Of a stretch of 64,000 nucleotides of DNA, positions 26,866 through 37,343 are shown piece after piece. The notes under the pieces were generated by a model. That model was not told where the DNA came from, ran no database searches, and saw nothing but the letters and a program-made list of their open reading frames with translations. The stretch comes from Parafrankia discariae (GTDB lineage Bacteria; Actinomycetota; Actinomycetes; Frankiales; Frankiaceae), in contig NZ_KB891219.1 of the NCBI RefSeq assembly GCF_000373365.1, forward strand, positions 290,123 through 354,122, written 5' to 3'. A program made the translations under genes and the position numbers. How positions within the stretch are numbered: the first letter of the stretch is position 1; every line of letters starts with the position of its first letter.

Positions 26866-27867
26866 ATGCTGATCGACGTGCCGCCGCCCTCCGCCCCGCC
26901 ACCGCTGGTCGTCGTGAGCGGCGACGAGGACCTCCTCGTCGCACGTGCCGTCCGGGAGGTGCTCGCCGCCGCCAGGGCCCGTGATCCGGAGGTCGAGGTC
27001 GTCGACCGGTCACCCGGCGAGCTCACCGAGGCCGACATGATCGACCTCGGGGCGAGCTCGATGTTCGGGGGTGGCCGGGTGCTGGTGGTCCGGGGCGCGG
27101 CCGACCTGGCGGAGGATCTGCGCGACGCGCTGTTGGCCTACGTCGCCCACCCGCTCGACGACGTGATCCTCGTCGTGGTCCACAGCGGCGTGGTGAAGAA
27201 CCGCAAGCTCGTGGACGCGATGAAGAAGGCCGGTGCCCGGGTCATCCCGGCGGCGAAGATCACCCGTCCGCGCGACCGGCACGACTTCGTGATCGCGGAG
27301 ATCCGTCGGCTCGGTGGGCGGATGACCGACGAGGCGGTCCGAGCCCTGCTCGACGCGGTCGGCGGTGACCTGCGCGAGATCGCCGCGGTCTGCGACCAGC
27401 TGGTCGCGGACACCTCCGGGGTGATCGACGAGTCGGCGGTCGCGCGTTACCACCGGGGCCGGGCCGAGGCGAGCGGGTTCGCGGTCGCGGACGCCGCCGT
27501 CGCCGGCGATCTGGCCGGCGCGCTGACCCTGCTGCGCCAGGCGCTCGAGGGCGGCACGGCCCCAGTGCTGGTCACCAGTGCCATCGCGGGCGGCCTGCGT
27601 GACCTCGCCCGGGTGTCCGCGGTGGGCGGCGGATCCAAGTGGGACGTTGCCAAGGCCCTCGGCATGCCGGACTGGAAGGTCGAGCGCGCCCAGCGCGCGG
27701 CCCGGAGCTGGTCGGACCCGGGGCTGGCCCGGGCGATCCGGGCGGTGGCGGTCGCCGACGCCGGCGTCAAGGGCGCCGCCGTGGACGCCGGGTACGCCCT
27801 GGAACGGCTCCTGCACGAGGTCACCCAGGCCCGCGGCCGGGGCGAGCACGCCGGGCGGGCGCGGTGA
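26866..27867 (+). CDS. holA: DNA polymerase III delta subunit
   Basis: 333-residue clamp-loader subunit that opens the sliding clamp. Family features are the N-terminal VVSGDEDLLVARAVREVL, VVHSGVVKNRKLVDAMKKAGARVIPAAKI, the HDFVIAEIRRLGGRMTDEAVRALLDAVGGDLREIAAVCDQL region and a helical collar domain. comEC-holA-rpsT is the usual order in actinobacteria. ATG 26866 is chosen because the comEC stop ends at 26864 and homology begins there. Confidence 0.94.
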   Translation: MLIDVPPPSAPPPLVVVSGDEDLLVARAVREVLAAARARDPEVEVVDRSPGELTEADMIDLGASSMFGGGRVLVVRGAADLAEDLRDALLAYVAHPLDDVILVVVHSGVVKNRKLVDAMKKAGARVIPAAKITRPRDRHDFVIAEIRRLGGRMTDEAVRALLDAVGGDLREIAAVCDQLVADTSGVIDESAVARYHRGRAEASGFAVADAAVAGDLAGALTLLRQALEGGTAPVLVTSAIAGGLRDLARVSAVGGGSKWDVAKALGMPDWKVERAQRAARSWSDPGLARAIRAVAVADAGVKGAAVDAGYALERLLHEVTQARGRGEHAGRAR

Positions 27868-28190
27868 ACGACTCGGCGGGCCGACACCGCGGCCCGGGGG
27901 ACGGCGATCCGGAGCGCGGCGCGCGGGACGAGCCCGGTGTGTGGGACGAGCCCGGCCCCGACGCCCACGAGGTGCCGCCTGGGGGGATGCTCGGTCTGCG
28001 AGTGCTCCCGGCGGGCTGGATGCGCGGCGTGCTCGGCACGGTCACCGCCCTGGTGACGGTGGTGATCGCCATGGGGGATCTGGCCAGCGCCTGGGTGCTG
28101 CTGGTGCTGCCGGCCACCGTCGCGGCGCTGGTGGCGTATGCCGAGAACCTCGAACGGATGCTGGGACCGGCGGCCGACCCCGAGGACTGA
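27864..28190 (+). CDS. Small two-helix membrane protein, hypothetical
   Basis: 108-residue protein starting at GTG 27864, which overlaps the holA stop by 4 bp. The first 50 residues are charged and Gly/Pro-rich. They are followed by two hydrophobic stretches (VLGTVTALVTVVIAMG and AWVLLVLPATVAALVAYA) and a short tail. I do not recognise a family. The translational overlap with holA and presence before a large hairpin suggest it is the last gene of the comEA-comEC-holA operon. Confidence 0.65.
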   Translation: MNDSAGRHRGPGDGDPERGARDEPGVWDEPGPDAHEVPPGGMLGLRVLPAGWMRGVLGTVTALVTVVIAMGDLASAWVLLVLPATVAALVAYAENLERMLGPAADPED

Positions 28191-28217
28191 CAGCCCCGCG
28201 GGCGAGTCGGGACGCGT

Positions 28218-28256
28218 CGAAGACCGGGGCCCGCCTGGCGGGTCGCCCGGTCTTCG
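28218..28256. terminator. Bidirectional terminator between the holA operon and rpsT
   Basis: CGAAGACCGGG (28218-28228) pairs perfectly with CCCGGTCTTCG (28246-28256), and an inner stem CCCGC/GCGGG (28230-28242) stacks on it. It sits between convergent genes, so it can serve both. Confidence 0.7.
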
Positions 28257-28305
28257 AACGAAGTCTGTGACGAACCTGACGCGGGCTCGGACGCCCGCGG
28301 TCGGG

Positions 28306-28575
28306 TCAGGAGGCGCCGATCTCCGCGTTGGCCTTGGCGAGCGCCGACTTGCGGTTGGCGGCCTGGTTCGGGTGGATGACGCCCTTGCTGGCGGCCTTGT
28401 CGAGCTTCTTGGAGGCGATGCGGAGGGCGCTCTCGGCACGCTCGGCATCCCCGGCCTCGACGGCGTCGCGGAAGCGACGGACGTGCGTCTTCAGCTCGGA
28501 CTTCACGGCCTTGTTGCGCAGCCGTCGCTTCTCGTTGGTGAGGTTGCGCTTGATCTGCGACTTGATGTTGGCCAC
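28306..28575 (-). CDS. rpsT: 30S ribosomal protein S20
   Basis: 89-residue basic protein of the small subunit. [30 protein letters not shown] and the C-terminal [28 protein letters not shown] are diagnostic. Start is GTG 28575; GAGG lies about 10 nt upstream. The much longer frame extending to 29037 is not coding. Position beside holA and lepA is conserved in actinobacteria. Confidence 0.97.
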   Translation of the reverse strand: MANIKSQIKRNLTNEKRRLRNKAVKSELKTHVRRFRDAVEAGDAERAESALRIASKKLDKAASKGVIHPNQAANRKSALAKANAEIGAS

Positions 28576-28795
28576 GCGGGAGAACCTCTGAGTTTCGAGT
28601 CGGGATGGTACGAGAGTGCCGGGAGGCACCGACGTTATCAAACCAGCATGCCGGGGTGGTGGTGCGGGCGCGGCCACGCGGGCGGGCGCGGCGTGCCTGG
28701 CACGATGGGGGCCTGGCACGATGAAGGACTCGAGCCCGTGTACATGACAGTCCGCGCACACGGCGCCAGCCGGACCGAGTGCCCGACAGACCGAC

Positions 28796-30697
28796 GTGCC
28801 CGACAGACCGACGAGCAGCGAAACGAGACCAGCCCGCGTGTCCGAAGCCCCGCACGAGGCCTCCGGCGTCGACCCCGCGTCGATCCGCAACTTCTGCATC
28901 ATCGCCCACATCGACCACGGCAAGTCCACGCTTGCCGACCGCATGCTGGGTGTGACCGGTGTGGTCGAGGCGCGCAACATGCGCGCGCAGTACCTCGACC
29001 GGATGGACATCGAGCGCGAGCGCGGTATCACGATCAAGGCGCAGAACGTCCGGCTGCCCTGGCGGGCCGACGACGGTCAGGACTACGTCCTGCACCTCAT
29101 CGACACGCCTGGCCACGTGGACTTCACCTACGAGGTGAGCCGGTCGCTCGCGGCCTGTGAGGGCGCGGTGCTGCTGGTCGACGCGGCCCAGGGCATCGAG
29201 GCGCAGACGCTCGCCAACCTCTACCTGGCGATCGAGAACGACCTGGCGATCATCCCGGTGCTGAACAAGATCGACCTGCCGGCCGCGCAGCCGGAGAAGT
29301 ACGCCGCGGAGATCTCCTCGATCATCGGCTGCGACCCGGGTGACGTCCTCAAGGTCTCCGGCAAGACCGGCCAGGGGGTCCCGGAGCTGCTCAACGAGAT
29401 CGTCCGCCGTATCCCGGCGCCGAGCGGCGACCCGGACGGCCCGCTCCGGGCCATGATCTTCGACAGCGTGTACGACATCTACCGCGGTGTGATCACCTAT
29501 GTCCGGGTCGTCGACGGGTCGCTCAGCACCCGTGACCGTTGCCTGATGATGTCCACCGGGACCAGCCACGAGACCCTCGAGGTCGGCGTCATCTCGCCGG
29601 AGCCCCAACCGACCGGGTCGCTGTCGGCCGGTGAGGTCGGCTACGTCATCCCCGGGGTGAAGGACGTCCGCCAGGCCCGGGTCGGGGACACGATCACCTC
29701 GGCGCGCCGTCCGGCGACGGAGATGCTCGGCGGCTACCGGGACCCGCGTCCGATGGTCTACTCGGGGCTGTATCCCCTGGACGGCAGCGAGTACCCGGCG
29801 TTGCGCGAGGCGCTGGACAAGCTGCAGCTCAACGACGCGGCGCTCACCTTCGAGCCGGAGACGTCGGCGGCGCTGGGGTTCGGCTTCCGCTGTGGCTTCC
29901 TCGGGCTGCTCCATCTGGAGATCGTCCGGGAGCGGCTGGAGCGGGAGTTCGACCTCACGCTCATCTCGACGGCCCCCAACGTGGTCTACCGGGTCGTCAT
30001 GGAGGACACCTCCGAGATCACGGTGACCAACCCCAGCGACTGGCCCGGCGGCAAGATCGCCGAGGTGTACGAGCCGGTCGTGGAGGCGATGCTGCTGCTG
30101 CCCACCGACTTCGTCGGCGCGGTGATGGAGCTGTGCCAGGGCCGGCGCGGCGTGCTCAAGGGGATGGACTACATCTCCACCGACCGGGTGGAGCTGAAGT
30201 ACACGCTGCCGCTCGGTGAGATCATCTTCGACTTCTTCGACGCGCTGAAGTCGCGCACCCGCGGCTACGCCAGCCTCGACTACGAGCCCGCCGGCGAGCA
30301 GGCCGCGGACCTGGTCAAGGTGGACATCCTCCTGCAGGGCGAGGCGGTGGACGCGTTCTCGGCGATCGTGCACCGGGAGAAGGCCTACTCCTACGGGGTG
30401 GCGATGACCTCGAAGCTGCGGGAGCTGATTCCCCGCCAGCAGTTCGAGGTGCCGATCCAGGCGGCGATCGGCAGCCGGATCATCGCCCGGGAGAACATCC
30501 GGGCCATCCGCAAGGACGTCCTCGCCAAGTGCTACGGCGGTGACATCAGCCGTAAGCGGAAGCTGCTGGAGAAGCAGAAGGAGGGCAAGAAGCGGATGAA
30601 GACCATCGGCCGGGTGGAGGTCCCGCAGGAGGCGTTCATCGCGGCGCTGTCCACGACCGAGAGCCCGAAGTCGCCGGCGCCCAAGACCGGGCGTTAG
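28796..30697 (+). CDS. lepA: Elongation factor 4 (LepA)
   Basis: 633-residue ribosome-associated GTPase. G1 AHIDHGKST, switch region [13 protein letters not shown]3 DTPGH, G4 NKID, and the LepA-specific C-terminal domain ([40 protein letters not shown]) are complete. The start is uncertain: GTG 28796 is the longest plausible, but GTG 28838 (SEAPHEASG) is equally likely as neither has a clear ribosome site. Divergent from rpsT; transcribed alone. Confidence 0.96.
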   Translation: MPDRPTSSETRPARVSEAPHEASGVDPASIRNFCIIAHIDHGKSTLADRMLGVTGVVEARNMRAQYLDRMDIERERGITIKAQNVRLPWRADDGQDYVLHLIDTPGHVDFTYEVSRSLAACEGAVLLVDAAQGIEAQTLANLYLAIENDLAIIPVLNKIDLPAAQPEKYAAEISSIIGCDPGDVLKVSGKTGQGVPELLNEIVRRIPAPSGDPDGPLRAMIFDSVYDIYRGVITYVRVVDGSLSTRDRCLMMSTGTSHETLEVGVISPEPQPTGSLSAGEVGYVIPGVKDVRQARVGDTITSARRPATEMLGGYRDPRPMVYSGLYPLDGSEYPALREALDKLQLNDAALTFEPETSAALGFGFRCGFLGLLHLEIVRERLEREFDLTLISTAPNVVYRVVMEDTSEITVTNPSDWPGGKIAEVYEPVVEAMLLLPTDFVGAVMELCQGRRGVLKGMDYISTDRVELKYTLPLGEIIFDFFDALKSRTRGYASLDYEPAGEQAADLVKVDILLQGEAVDAFSAIVHREKAYSYGVAMTSKLRELIPRQQFEVPIQAAIGSRIIARENIRAIRKDVLAKCYGGDISRKRKLLEKQKEGKKRMKTIGRVEVPQEAFIAALSTTESPKSPAPKTGR

Positions 30698-30729
30698 CGG
30701 CGAGCGGGCAGGCGGCGCGGCGCCCCCGG

Positions 30730-30748
30730 CCGGCCCTTCGCGGGCCGG
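30730..30748 (+). terminator. Hairpin after lepA
   Basis: CCGGCCC, loop TTCGC, GGGCCGG, 32 bp downstream of the lepA stop and between convergent genes. Confidence 0.5.
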
Positions 30749-30765
30749 GCGCGGGCGGGCGGGCG

Positions 30766-30933
30766 TCAGGCGTTCTCGGGAGCCGCGGCGATCCGGGGAA
30801 GCCGGATCGGTTCGGTGGCCGGTTCGGCCTGGGCGAAGCCCAGGGCGAGGACCGATCCCGACCGGTACTCGGTGGTATGTGGGGGTAGTAGTTCCTCGAT
30901 GGTCACGAGGGCACTGGTGGGCTCCTCTTGCAT
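30766..30933 (-). CDS. Possible small protein, hypothetical
   Basis: A frame of 55 codons from ATG 30933 (MQEEPTSALVTIEELLPPHTTEYRSGSVLALG) ends at 30766. ATG 30969 would add 12 residues. The composition is ordinary for a soluble peptide and there is no membrane segment. No convincing ribosome site precedes either start. It is divergent from hemW across about 280 bp. I do not recognise it; it may be a real small gene or chance. Confidence 0.4.
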   Translation of the reverse strand: MQEEPTSALVTIEELLPPHTTEYRSGSVLALGFAQAEPATEPIRLPRIAAAPENA

Positions 30934-30969
30934 GGTCGAATCATTTCGTACCGACCTCGACTGATCCAT

Positions 30970-31211
30970 GACCAGCCGCCCACGATTTGACCGTGCGATT
31001 GTCAACAGACCACAAACTGGGTGATTCTGGGCAGTCGGTCGCGTCGTGCCGCCCGGGTCGGCCCGGCGATGGCCCGTAAGAGCGGCGCGCCCGGGCGCCT
31101 TGTCCGCTCCTGGTCCAGGTGTCGTCCGAGGTCGGCCAAAATGACGGTCTCCGGGCACGTTGACAAACAGAGCGTTGCGGTCTCGGCACGCGTTGGGGGC
31201 ACACTGGAGAC
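30970..31211. other. Gap upstream of hemW
   Basis: About 240 bp between the possible small gene and hemW. It holds TTGACA at 31160-31165, but no matching -10 at normal spacing; CACACT at 31200-31205 could be the -10 for a transcript starting at the hemW ATG. No gene is supported. Confidence 0.3.
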
Positions 31212-32441
31212 ATGCCATCCAAGCCTCTCGAGGGGGCGCCGGCACCCGTCGACGGCGTGCTCCCCGACGCCGCGCTCACCGAGGTCGGGACCCGACCGTT
31301 CGGTGTCTACGTGCACGTGCCGTACTGCGCGGCACGCTGCGGGTACTGCGACTTCAACACCTACACCCCGGCCGAGCTCGGCGCGGGCGGCCAGGGTGGG
31401 GCCGCCTCGTTCGTCGACTCGGTGGCCACCGAGGCCCGGCTGGCCCGCTCCGTCCTGGGCGAGCGGGACCTGACGGTCTCGACGGTCTTCGTCGGCGGCG
31501 GCACCCCGACGTTGCTGCCGGCCGCCGATCTGGCCAAGGTCCTGCGGGTCCTGGACGACACCTTCGGCCTGGCCGGTGACGCGGAGGTCACCACCGAGGC
31601 CAACCCGGAGTCCGTCGACCTCGAGACCCTCGAACAGCTCCGGGCGAGTGGGTACACCCGGATCTCGTTCGGCATGCAGAGTGCCCGCCCGCACGTGCTC
31701 GCGGCGCTGGACCGCCGGCACACCCCCGGCCGGGTTCCCGAGGTGGTCGGCTGGGCGCGGTCCGCCGGGTTCCGTCAGCTCAGCCTCGACCTCATCTACG
31801 GCGCGCCGGGGGAGTCCGAGAGCGACTGGGCGGCGAGCCTGGACACCGTGATCGAGCTCGCGCCCGACCATGTCAGCGCCTACGCCCTGACGGTGGAGGA
31901 GGGCACCAAGCTCTCCCGTCGGGTGCGCCGCGGTGAGCTGCTGGAACCGGACGACGACCTGCTCGCCGATCGCTACCTGCAGGCGGACGAGGTGCTCGCC
32001 GGCGCCGGCCTGACCAACTACGAGGTCAGCAACTGGGCGCGTGACGAGGCCTCCTGGTGCCGCCACAACATGGGCTACTGGCGCGGTGACGACTGGTGGG
32101 GGCTGGGGCCGGGCGCCCACAGCCACGTGGGCGGCGTCCGGTGGTGGAACGTCCGCCATCCGACCGAGTACGCCACCCGGGTCGGCGCCGGCCGCAGCCC
32201 GGCCGCCGGCCGCGAGGTGCTGGACGCCCAGGCCCGGCGGGTCGAGCGGGTCATGCTGGGCGTCCGCCTCGTCGAGGGGCTGGGCGTCGACGCGCTGGTC
32301 GGGCCGGCGCTGGACGTCGCCGCCGAGCTCGCGGCGGACGGCCTCATCGTCGCCGACGTTCTCGCGCAGGGCCGGGTGGCGCTCACCCGCCGTGGCCGGC
32401 TGCTGACCGACACGGTCGTCCGTGCCCTGCTACCCGACTGA
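31212..32441 (+). CDS. hemW: Radical SAM haem chaperone HemW
   Basis: 409-residue radical SAM protein, long annotated as oxygen-independent coproporphyrinogen oxidase HemN. The cluster motif is C-x3-C-x2-C (PYCAARCGYCDFNTY), followed by GGGTPTLL and the SFGMQSA block. HemW lacks the extra cysteine context of true HemN and, in the family, binds and hands over haem; this assignment rests on family likeness. C-terminal HemN_C-like domain is present. ATG 31212 has no Shine-Dalgarno sequence. Confidence 0.9.
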   Translation: MPSKPLEGAPAPVDGVLPDAALTEVGTRPFGVYVHVPYCAARCGYCDFNTYTPAELGAGGQGGAASFVDSVATEARLARSVLGERDLTVSTVFVGGGTPTLLPAADLAKVLRVLDDTFGLAGDAEVTTEANPESVDLETLEQLRASGYTRISFGMQSARPHVLAALDRRHTPGRVPEVVGWARSAGFRQLSLDLIYGAPGESESDWAASLDTVIELAPDHVSAYALTVEEGTKLSRRVRRGELLEPDDDLLADRYLQADEVLAGAGLTNYEVSNWARDEASWCRHNMGYWRGDDWWGLGPGAHSHVGGVRWWNVRHPTEYATRVGAGRSPAAGREVLDAQARRVERVMLGVRLVEGLGVDALVGPALDVAAELAADGLIVADVLAQGRVALTRRGRLLTDTVVRALLPD

Positions 32442-32545
32442 GCGCGCCTCCCCGCCCACCCGGGCGGCGACCGGGGTTCCGGATCTCCGTGTGTTCCTCG
32501 AGCGCGGGTCTGCTCACGATGGCTGCCCCGACCTGGGTGGGAAGC

Positions 32546-32577
32546 TACACTTGGCACTCACGGCGGCCGAGTGCCAG
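32546..32577 (+). promoter_or_regulatory. CIRCE operator and -10 region of hrcA-dnaJ2
   Basis: TTGGCACTC (32551-32559), nine bases, GAGTGCCAG (32569-32577) matches the HrcA operator CIRCE (TTAGCACTC-N9-GAGTGCTAA) with the A/T to G/C changes found in G+C-rich genomes. TACACT at 32546-32551 fits a -10 box immediately before it. HrcA bound here would repress its own operon and release it on heat shock. Confidence 0.85.
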
Positions 32578-32668
32578 GGCTGGGTGACCAGCAGGACAGG
32601 GTCACCGGTCCGGCACACGCCGCCAGCCCCGCCTGGCTTACCGAAACCGGCGAAGGGGGTGTGGTCAC

Positions 32669-33688
32669 GTGTTGGAGGAACGGCGGCTGGAGGTGCTGCG
32701 GGCGATCGTCGAGGATTTCGTGCTCAGCAATGAGCCGGTGGGATCCAAGACGTTGGCCGAGCGGCATGCTCTGGGCGTGTCGCCCGCCACGGTGCGTAAC
32801 GACATGTCGGCCCTTGAGGAAGAGGGCTACATCACCCAGCCGCACACCAGCGCGGGCCGTATCCCGACAGACAAAGGCTATCGCCTCTTCGTCGACCGGC
32901 TCTCCGGCGTCAAGCCGCTGTCGCGCGCCGAGCGCCGGGCCATCCAGAGCTTCCTGGAGGGCGCGGTCGATCTCGACGACGTGGTGCGGCGCTCGGTGCG
33001 CCTGCTCGCGCAACTCACACGTCAGGTGGCTGTGGTCCAGTATCCCTCACTCTCGTCCAGCAGCGTCCGCCACATCGAGATCGTCACGCTCAGCCCGAAC
33101 CGCCTGCTCCTGGTACTGATCACGGACACGGGCCGGGTCGAGCAGCGGGTGGTCGACATCCCCACCCCGGTCGACGACGGCGTGGTCGGTGAGCTGCGCG
33201 GCCTGCTGAACGGCTCGCTGCGGGGCCGCCGTGTGGTCGACGCCACAGAGGTCGCGGCGGACCTCCCCGAGACCGTCCGACCGGATCTGCGCGGGCACCT
33301 GACGACGCTCACCACCGTGGTGCTGGAGGCTCTCCTGGAACGGCAGGAGGAGCGGGTCGCGCTGGCCGGTACCGCGAACCTCACACGCTCCTCGGTCGAC
33401 TTCGCCGACTCGCTGCGGTTCATTCTGGAAGCACTTGAGGAGCAGGTCGTGCTCCTCAAACTGATCGGTTCAGTCCGGGAGACCGGTACTGTGACGGTGC
33501 GCATCGGGCGTGAGACGGATGTGGACGCCCTCCGCTCAACGTCGGTAATCGCCACCGGGTACGGTCTCGGCCCGGCGGTGCTGGGCGGAATGGGAGTCGT
33601 CGGCCCGATGCGGATGGACTATCCGGGAACGATGGCGGCCGTACGAGCCGTCGCCAAGTACGTGGGTGAACTCTTGGGTGCCGACTGA
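32669..33688 (+). CDS. hrcA: Heat-shock repressor HrcA
   Basis: 339-residue repressor. N-terminal winged helix ([68 protein letters not shown]) is the family signature; a GAF-like central domain and the C-terminal [21 protein letters not shown] follow. GTG 32669 is preceded by GAAGGGGG. It overlaps dnaJ2 by one base. CIRCE lies about 90 bp upstream, so it is self-regulated. Confidence 0.97.
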   Translation: MLEERRLEVLRAIVEDFVLSNEPVGSKTLAERHALGVSPATVRNDMSALEEEGYITQPHTSAGRIPTDKGYRLFVDRLSGVKPLSRAERRAIQSFLEGAVDLDDVVRRSVRLLAQLTRQVAVVQYPSLSSSSVRHIEIVTLSPNRLLLVLITDTGRVEQRVVDIPTPVDDGVVGELRGLLNGSLRGRRVVDATEVAADLPETVRPDLRGHLTTLTTVVLEALLERQEERVALAGTANLTRSSVDFADSLRFILEALEEQVVLLKLIGSVRETGTVTVRIGRETDVDALRSTSVIATGYGLGPAVLGGMGVVGPMRMDYPGTMAAVRAVAKYVGELLGAD

Positions 33689-34830
33689 TGGCAGTGGACT
33701 ATTACGCGACGCTCGGTGTGCGGCGTGACGCCACCGGTGACGAGATCAAGCGGGCCTACCGCAAGCTGGCCCGGGAGCTGCATCCGGACGTCAATCCGGA
33801 CCCGGAGGCGCAGCAGCGGTTCAGGAACGTGACGAACGCCTACGAGGTCCTCTCGGACCCCGAGAAGCGGCAGATCGTCGATCTCGGTGGTGACCCGCTC
33901 GCGCCCGGTGGCGGCGCGGCCGGCGCCGGTTCGCCGTTCGGCGCAGGCTTCGGCGGCCTCGGCGACATCATGGACGCGTTCTTCGGCGGTGGCGCCAGCC
34001 GCGGCCCGCGCTCGCGGGTGCGCCGTGGGAACGACGCGCTGCTGCGCCTCGAGCTCGACCTGGCCGAGACCGCGTTCGGTGCCACCCGCGACATCACCGT
34101 CGACACGGCCGTGGTGTGCGCGACCTGCAGCGGCGGGGGCGCCGCGCCTGGCACGCAGCCGTCGACCTGCTCGACCTGCCACGGCCGCGGTGAGGTCCAG
34201 CAGGTGACCCGCTCGTTCCTCGGTCAGATGGTGACGTCGCGGCCCTGCCCGCGCTGTACGGGCACCGGAACGGTCATCGAGCACCCCTGCCGGGACTGCT
34301 CCGGTGACGGCCGCGTCCGCAAGCGCCGAACCCTGACGGTGAAGATCCCCTCGGGCGTCGAGGACGGCATGCGCATCCGGCTGTCCGGCGAGGGCGAGGT
34401 CGGCCCCGGCGGGGGGCCGCCCGGCGACCTGTACGTCGAGGTCTCGGAGCGGCAGCACGCCGTCTTCAGCCGGGAGGGTGACGACCTCCACTGCGATCTT
34501 CGCCTGCCGATGACCGCCGCGGCCCTGGGCACGATGGCCACGCTGGAGACCCTCGACGGTTCCGAGACGATCACGGTGAAGCCGGGCACCCAGCCCGGCG
34601 AGGTGCTCCGGCTCGCCGGGCGCGGTGTTCCGCACCTGCGCGCCGTGGGGCGTGGGCACCTGCACATCCACATCGTCGTCGAGACGCCGACGAAGCTCGA
34701 CGCCGAGCAGGAACGCCTCCTGCGGGAGCTGGCGAAGCTGCGTGAGGAGGAGACGCCGGCGGTGGTCGGCGGGTCCTCCGGCGGATCCGGCCTGTTCTCC
34801 CGGCGCCGTGGCGGTCGGCGCAACCGCTGA
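33688..34830 (+). CDS. dnaJ2: Chaperone DnaJ (second copy type, DnaJ2)
   Basis: 380-residue Hsp40 co-chaperone of DnaK. J-domain with HPD (ARELHPDVN), Gly/Phe-rich stretch, the zinc domain with four CxxCxGxG-type repeats ([32 protein letters not shown]) and the C-terminal substrate domain are in order. In actinobacteria the DnaJ encoded next to hrcA is DnaJ2; DnaJ1 sits with dnaK. Its stop overlaps the apparent rsmE start. Confidence 0.95.
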   Translation: MAVDYYATLGVRRDATGDEIKRAYRKLARELHPDVNPDPEAQQRFRNVTNAYEVLSDPEKRQIVDLGGDPLAPGGGAAGAGSPFGAGFGGLGDIMDAFFGGGASRGPRSRVRRGNDALLRLELDLAETAFGATRDITVDTAVVCATCSGGGAAPGTQPSTCSTCHGRGEVQQVTRSFLGQMVTSRPCPRCTGTGTVIEHPCRDCSGDGRVRKRRTLTVKIPSGVEDGMRIRLSGEGEVGPGGGPPGDLYVEVSERQHAVFSREGDDLHCDLRLPMTAAALGTMATLETLDGSETITVKPGTQPGEVLRLAGRGVPHLRAVGRGHLHIHIVVETPTKLDAEQERLLRELAKLREEETPAVVGGSSGGSGLFSRRRGGRRNR

Positions 34831-35576
34831 CCGCGCCCGTCTTCCACCTGGATCCGCTGCCGTCGACCGACGTCTTCGTGCTGGGTGGACCCGAGGGCCG
34901 GCACGCCGCGGCAGTGCGCCGGCTGCGGGTGGGTGAGCGCCTGGACGTCACCGACGGCGCCGGCGCCGCGCTGGAGTGCGAGGTCCGGTCGGTCGGCCGG
35001 GACGAGCTCGAATGCGTCGTCCTGAGCCGGCGGGCGCCGACCCGGGACGGGCCCCGGCTGGTGGTCGCGCAGGCCCTGGCCAAGGGCGACCGCGGGGAGC
35101 TGGCGGTCGAGATGCTCACCGAGATCGGGGTCGACGAGATCGTGCCCTGGGCGGCCGCGCGCTGCATCGTCCGCTGGGACGGCGAGCGTGGCGAGCGGTC
35201 GCGCGCGAGGTGGACCCGCACCGCCCAGGAGGCGGCCAAGCAGTCGCGCCGGCACGCCTGGCCGTTGGTCGGTCCGCTGGCGGGCACCGCGGCGCTGGCC
35301 GGGCGCGTGCGCCGGGCGTCGCTCGCCGTCGTGCTGCACGAGACGGCTACGACGCCGCTGGCCGGGCTCGCCCGCGCTCTGCCACCCGGGGCCGAGGCCG
35401 GGGAGATCCTGCTGGTGGTGGGCCCGGAGGGCGGCGTGGCCGATGGCGAGATCGAGGCGCTCACGGCCGCCGGCGCGGTGGCCGGCCGGCTGGGCCCGAC
35501 GGTGCTGCGGACGTCGACGGCGGGCGTGGTCGCGGCGGCCGTGGTACTCGCCGACATCGGTCGGCTGGGCGGATAG
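34827..35576 (+). CDS. rsmE: 16S rRNA m3U1498 methyltransferase RsmE, apparent CTG start
   Basis: 249-residue SPOUT methyltransferase that modifies U1498 of 16S rRNA. The PUA-like N-terminal domain ([34 protein letters not shown]) and the knotted C-terminal domain ([43 protein letters not shown]) are complete. No ATG, GTG or TTG occurs in frame between the upstream stop at 34743 and GTG 34878, which would delete the first strand of the PUA domain. CTG 34827 overlaps the dnaJ2 stop as CTGA, exactly like the GTGA and ATGA couplings of neighbouring genes. I take this as the start, with moderate confidence in the start and high confidence in the gene. Confidence 0.9.
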   Translation: MTAPVFHLDPLPSTDVFVLGGPEGRHAAAVRRLRVGERLDVTDGAGAALECEVRSVGRDELECVVLSRRAPTRDGPRLVVAQALAKGDRGELAVEMLTEIGVDEIVPWAAARCIVRWDGERGERSRARWTRTAQEAAKQSRRHAWPLVGPLAGTAALAGRVRRASLAVVLHETATTPLAGLARALPPGAEAGEILLVVGPEGGVADGEIEALTAAGAVAGRLGPTVLRTSTAGVVAAAVVLADIGRLGG

Positions 35577-35808
35577 ACTCGAGATCGGCCGGTAACGTGT
35601 CGGCCCCGTCCCGACGACCTGGCACAACTGGCACCGCACAGCTGGCACCGCACAGCTGGCGTTGCACAGCGTGGCTTGTTCACAGTTTCGACCTGGTTCT
35701 CGGTGGCCGGGGGATGGATCCGACTGCCCCGTGGCGTTACCGCCTTCTGCGGGCGACCTTCGTCCCAGGTTGAAGCGAGAGGTGTTCCGGCCCAGGCGGC
35801 CGTACTAC

Positions 35809-36849
35809 ATGCCCGAATCCGACAGCCCACCCGACTCCCGGGTCACCACCCGCATCGTCGTCCCCGACGGGCACAGCATGGTGAGCCTGCTCGGGCACGA
35901 GGACCAGCTCCTGCGTGTGATCGAGAAGGCCTTCTCCTCCGACATCCACGTCCGTGGCAACGAGATCACGATCACGGGTGACCCGGCGGAGAACGCGCTG
36001 GCCGCCCGGTTGTTCTCCGAGCTCGTCGCGCTGCTCGACGCCGGCACCGAAATCAATCCGCAGCACGTCGACCACTCGGTGTCGATGCTGCGCAGCGGCG
36101 CGGGAGAGCGACCCGCCGAGGTGCTCACCCTCAACATCCTGTCCAACCGTGGTCGGACGATCCGTCCCAAGACGCTGAACCAGAAGCGGTACGTGGACGC
36201 GATCGACCAGCACACGATCGTGTTCGGGATCGGCCCGGCGGGCACCGGCAAGACCTACCTGGCGATGGCCAAGGCCGTGCAGGCGCTGCAGGCGAAGAAG
36301 GTCACCCGGATCATCCTCACCCGGCCGGCGGTCGAGGCGGGCGAGCGGCTCGGCTTCCTGCCCGGCACGCTCTACGAGAAGATCGACCCGTACCTGCGGC
36401 CCCTCTACGACGCGCTGCACGACATGATCGACCCCGACTCGATCCCGCGGCTCATGCAGAGCGGCACCATCGAGGTCGCGCCGCTGGCGTACATGCGCGG
36501 CCGCACGCTCAACGACGCCTTCATCATCCTGGACGAGGCGCAGAACACCTCGGCCGAGCAGATGAAGATGTTCCTGACCCGCCTCGGCTTCGGGTCCAAG
36601 ATCGTGGTGACCGGTGACGTCACCCAGGTCGACCTGCCCAGCGGCACGAAGAGTGGCCTGCGGGTGGTCCGCGAGATCCTGGACGGCGTCGACGACGTCC
36701 ACTTCGCGACCCTCACCAGCACGGACGTCGTCCGGCACCGGCTGGTCGGCGACATCGTGGACGCCTACGCCCGCTGGGACGCGGCGAGCCCGGCGCCCGG
36801 CACGGAGGCGCGTCCCGCGCGGGCCGCCCGCCGGGGAAGGGACCGCTGA
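35809..36849 (+). CDS. phoH: PhoH-family ATPase
   Basis: 346-residue PhoH protein. The N-terminal KH-like region ([42 protein letters not shown]) precedes the PhoH domain: Walker [52 protein letters not shown]. The family has ATP-dependent RNA-related activity and pairs with YbeY. Start ATG 35809 has AGGCGG upstream; GTG 35782 is an alternative. It shares one base with ybeY. A 230-bp gap separates it from rsmE. Confidence 0.94.
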   Translation: MPESDSPPDSRVTTRIVVPDGHSMVSLLGHEDQLLRVIEKAFSSDIHVRGNEITITGDPAENALAARLFSELVALLDAGTEINPQHVDHSVSMLRSGAGERPAEVLTLNILSNRGRTIRPKTLNQKRYVDAIDQHTIVFGIGPAGTGKTYLAMAKAVQALQAKKVTRIILTRPAVEAGERLGFLPGTLYEKIDPYLRPLYDALHDMIDPDSIPRLMQSGTIEVAPLAYMRGRTLNDAFIILDEAQNTSAEQMKMFLTRLGFGSKIVVTGDVTQVDLPSGTKSGLRVVREILDGVDDVHFATLTSTDVVRHRLVGDIVDAYARWDAASPAPGTEARPARAARRGRDR

Positions 36850-37328
36850 TGGCCGTCTTCGTCGCCAACGAGTCGGGCGTGACGGACTTCGACGAGGTCA
36901 CCCTGGCCGCGCTCGCCCGTTTCGTGCTCGACACGATGAAGGTCAACCCGCTGGCGGAGCTCTCGGTCATGCTCGTCGAGATCGACGCCATGACCGACCT
37001 GCACGTGCGCTACATGGCGGAGGAGGGCCCGACCGACGTGCTCGCCTTCCCGCAGGACGAGGCGTTCGAGCCGTCGTGGTCGGAGTCGCCCGAGGAAGAC
37101 CCGACCACCCTGCTCGGCGACGTCGTCCTGTGCCCCGAGGTGGCCCGGCGGCAGGCCGCGCAGGCCGGCCACGGGATGGAGCACGAACTGCACATCCTCT
37201 GCACCCACGGCATCCTGCACCTGCTCGGCTACGACCACGCCGAGCCGGAGGAGGAGCGGGAGATGTGGAAGCTCCAGAACAGCCTGCTGGCCTCCTGGGA
37301 CACCGCGGCCGGCTCCGGCGCCTCCTGA
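36849..37328 (+). CDS. ybeY: Endoribonuclease YbeY
   Basis: 159-residue metal-dependent RNase that matures 16S rRNA. The zinc-binding motif [11 protein letters not shown] (H-x3-H-x4-D-H type) is intact, as is [21 protein letters not shown]. Starts at ATG 36849 overlapping the phoH stop, a conserved pairing. Confidence 0.97.
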   Translation: MAVFVANESGVTDFDEVTLAALARFVLDTMKVNPLAELSVMLVEIDAMTDLHVRYMAEEGPTDVLAFPQDEAFEPSWSESPEEDPTTLLGDVVLCPEVARRQAAQAGHGMEHELHILCTHGILHLLGYDHAEPEEEREMWKLQNSLLASWDTAAGSGAS

Positions 37329-37343
37329 CGGGGCCGGGCCGCC

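Noticed and set aside
23517-27038. 1173-codon open frame on the minus strand
   Set aside because: Antisense to comEA and comEC; the translation is low-complexity and matches no family.
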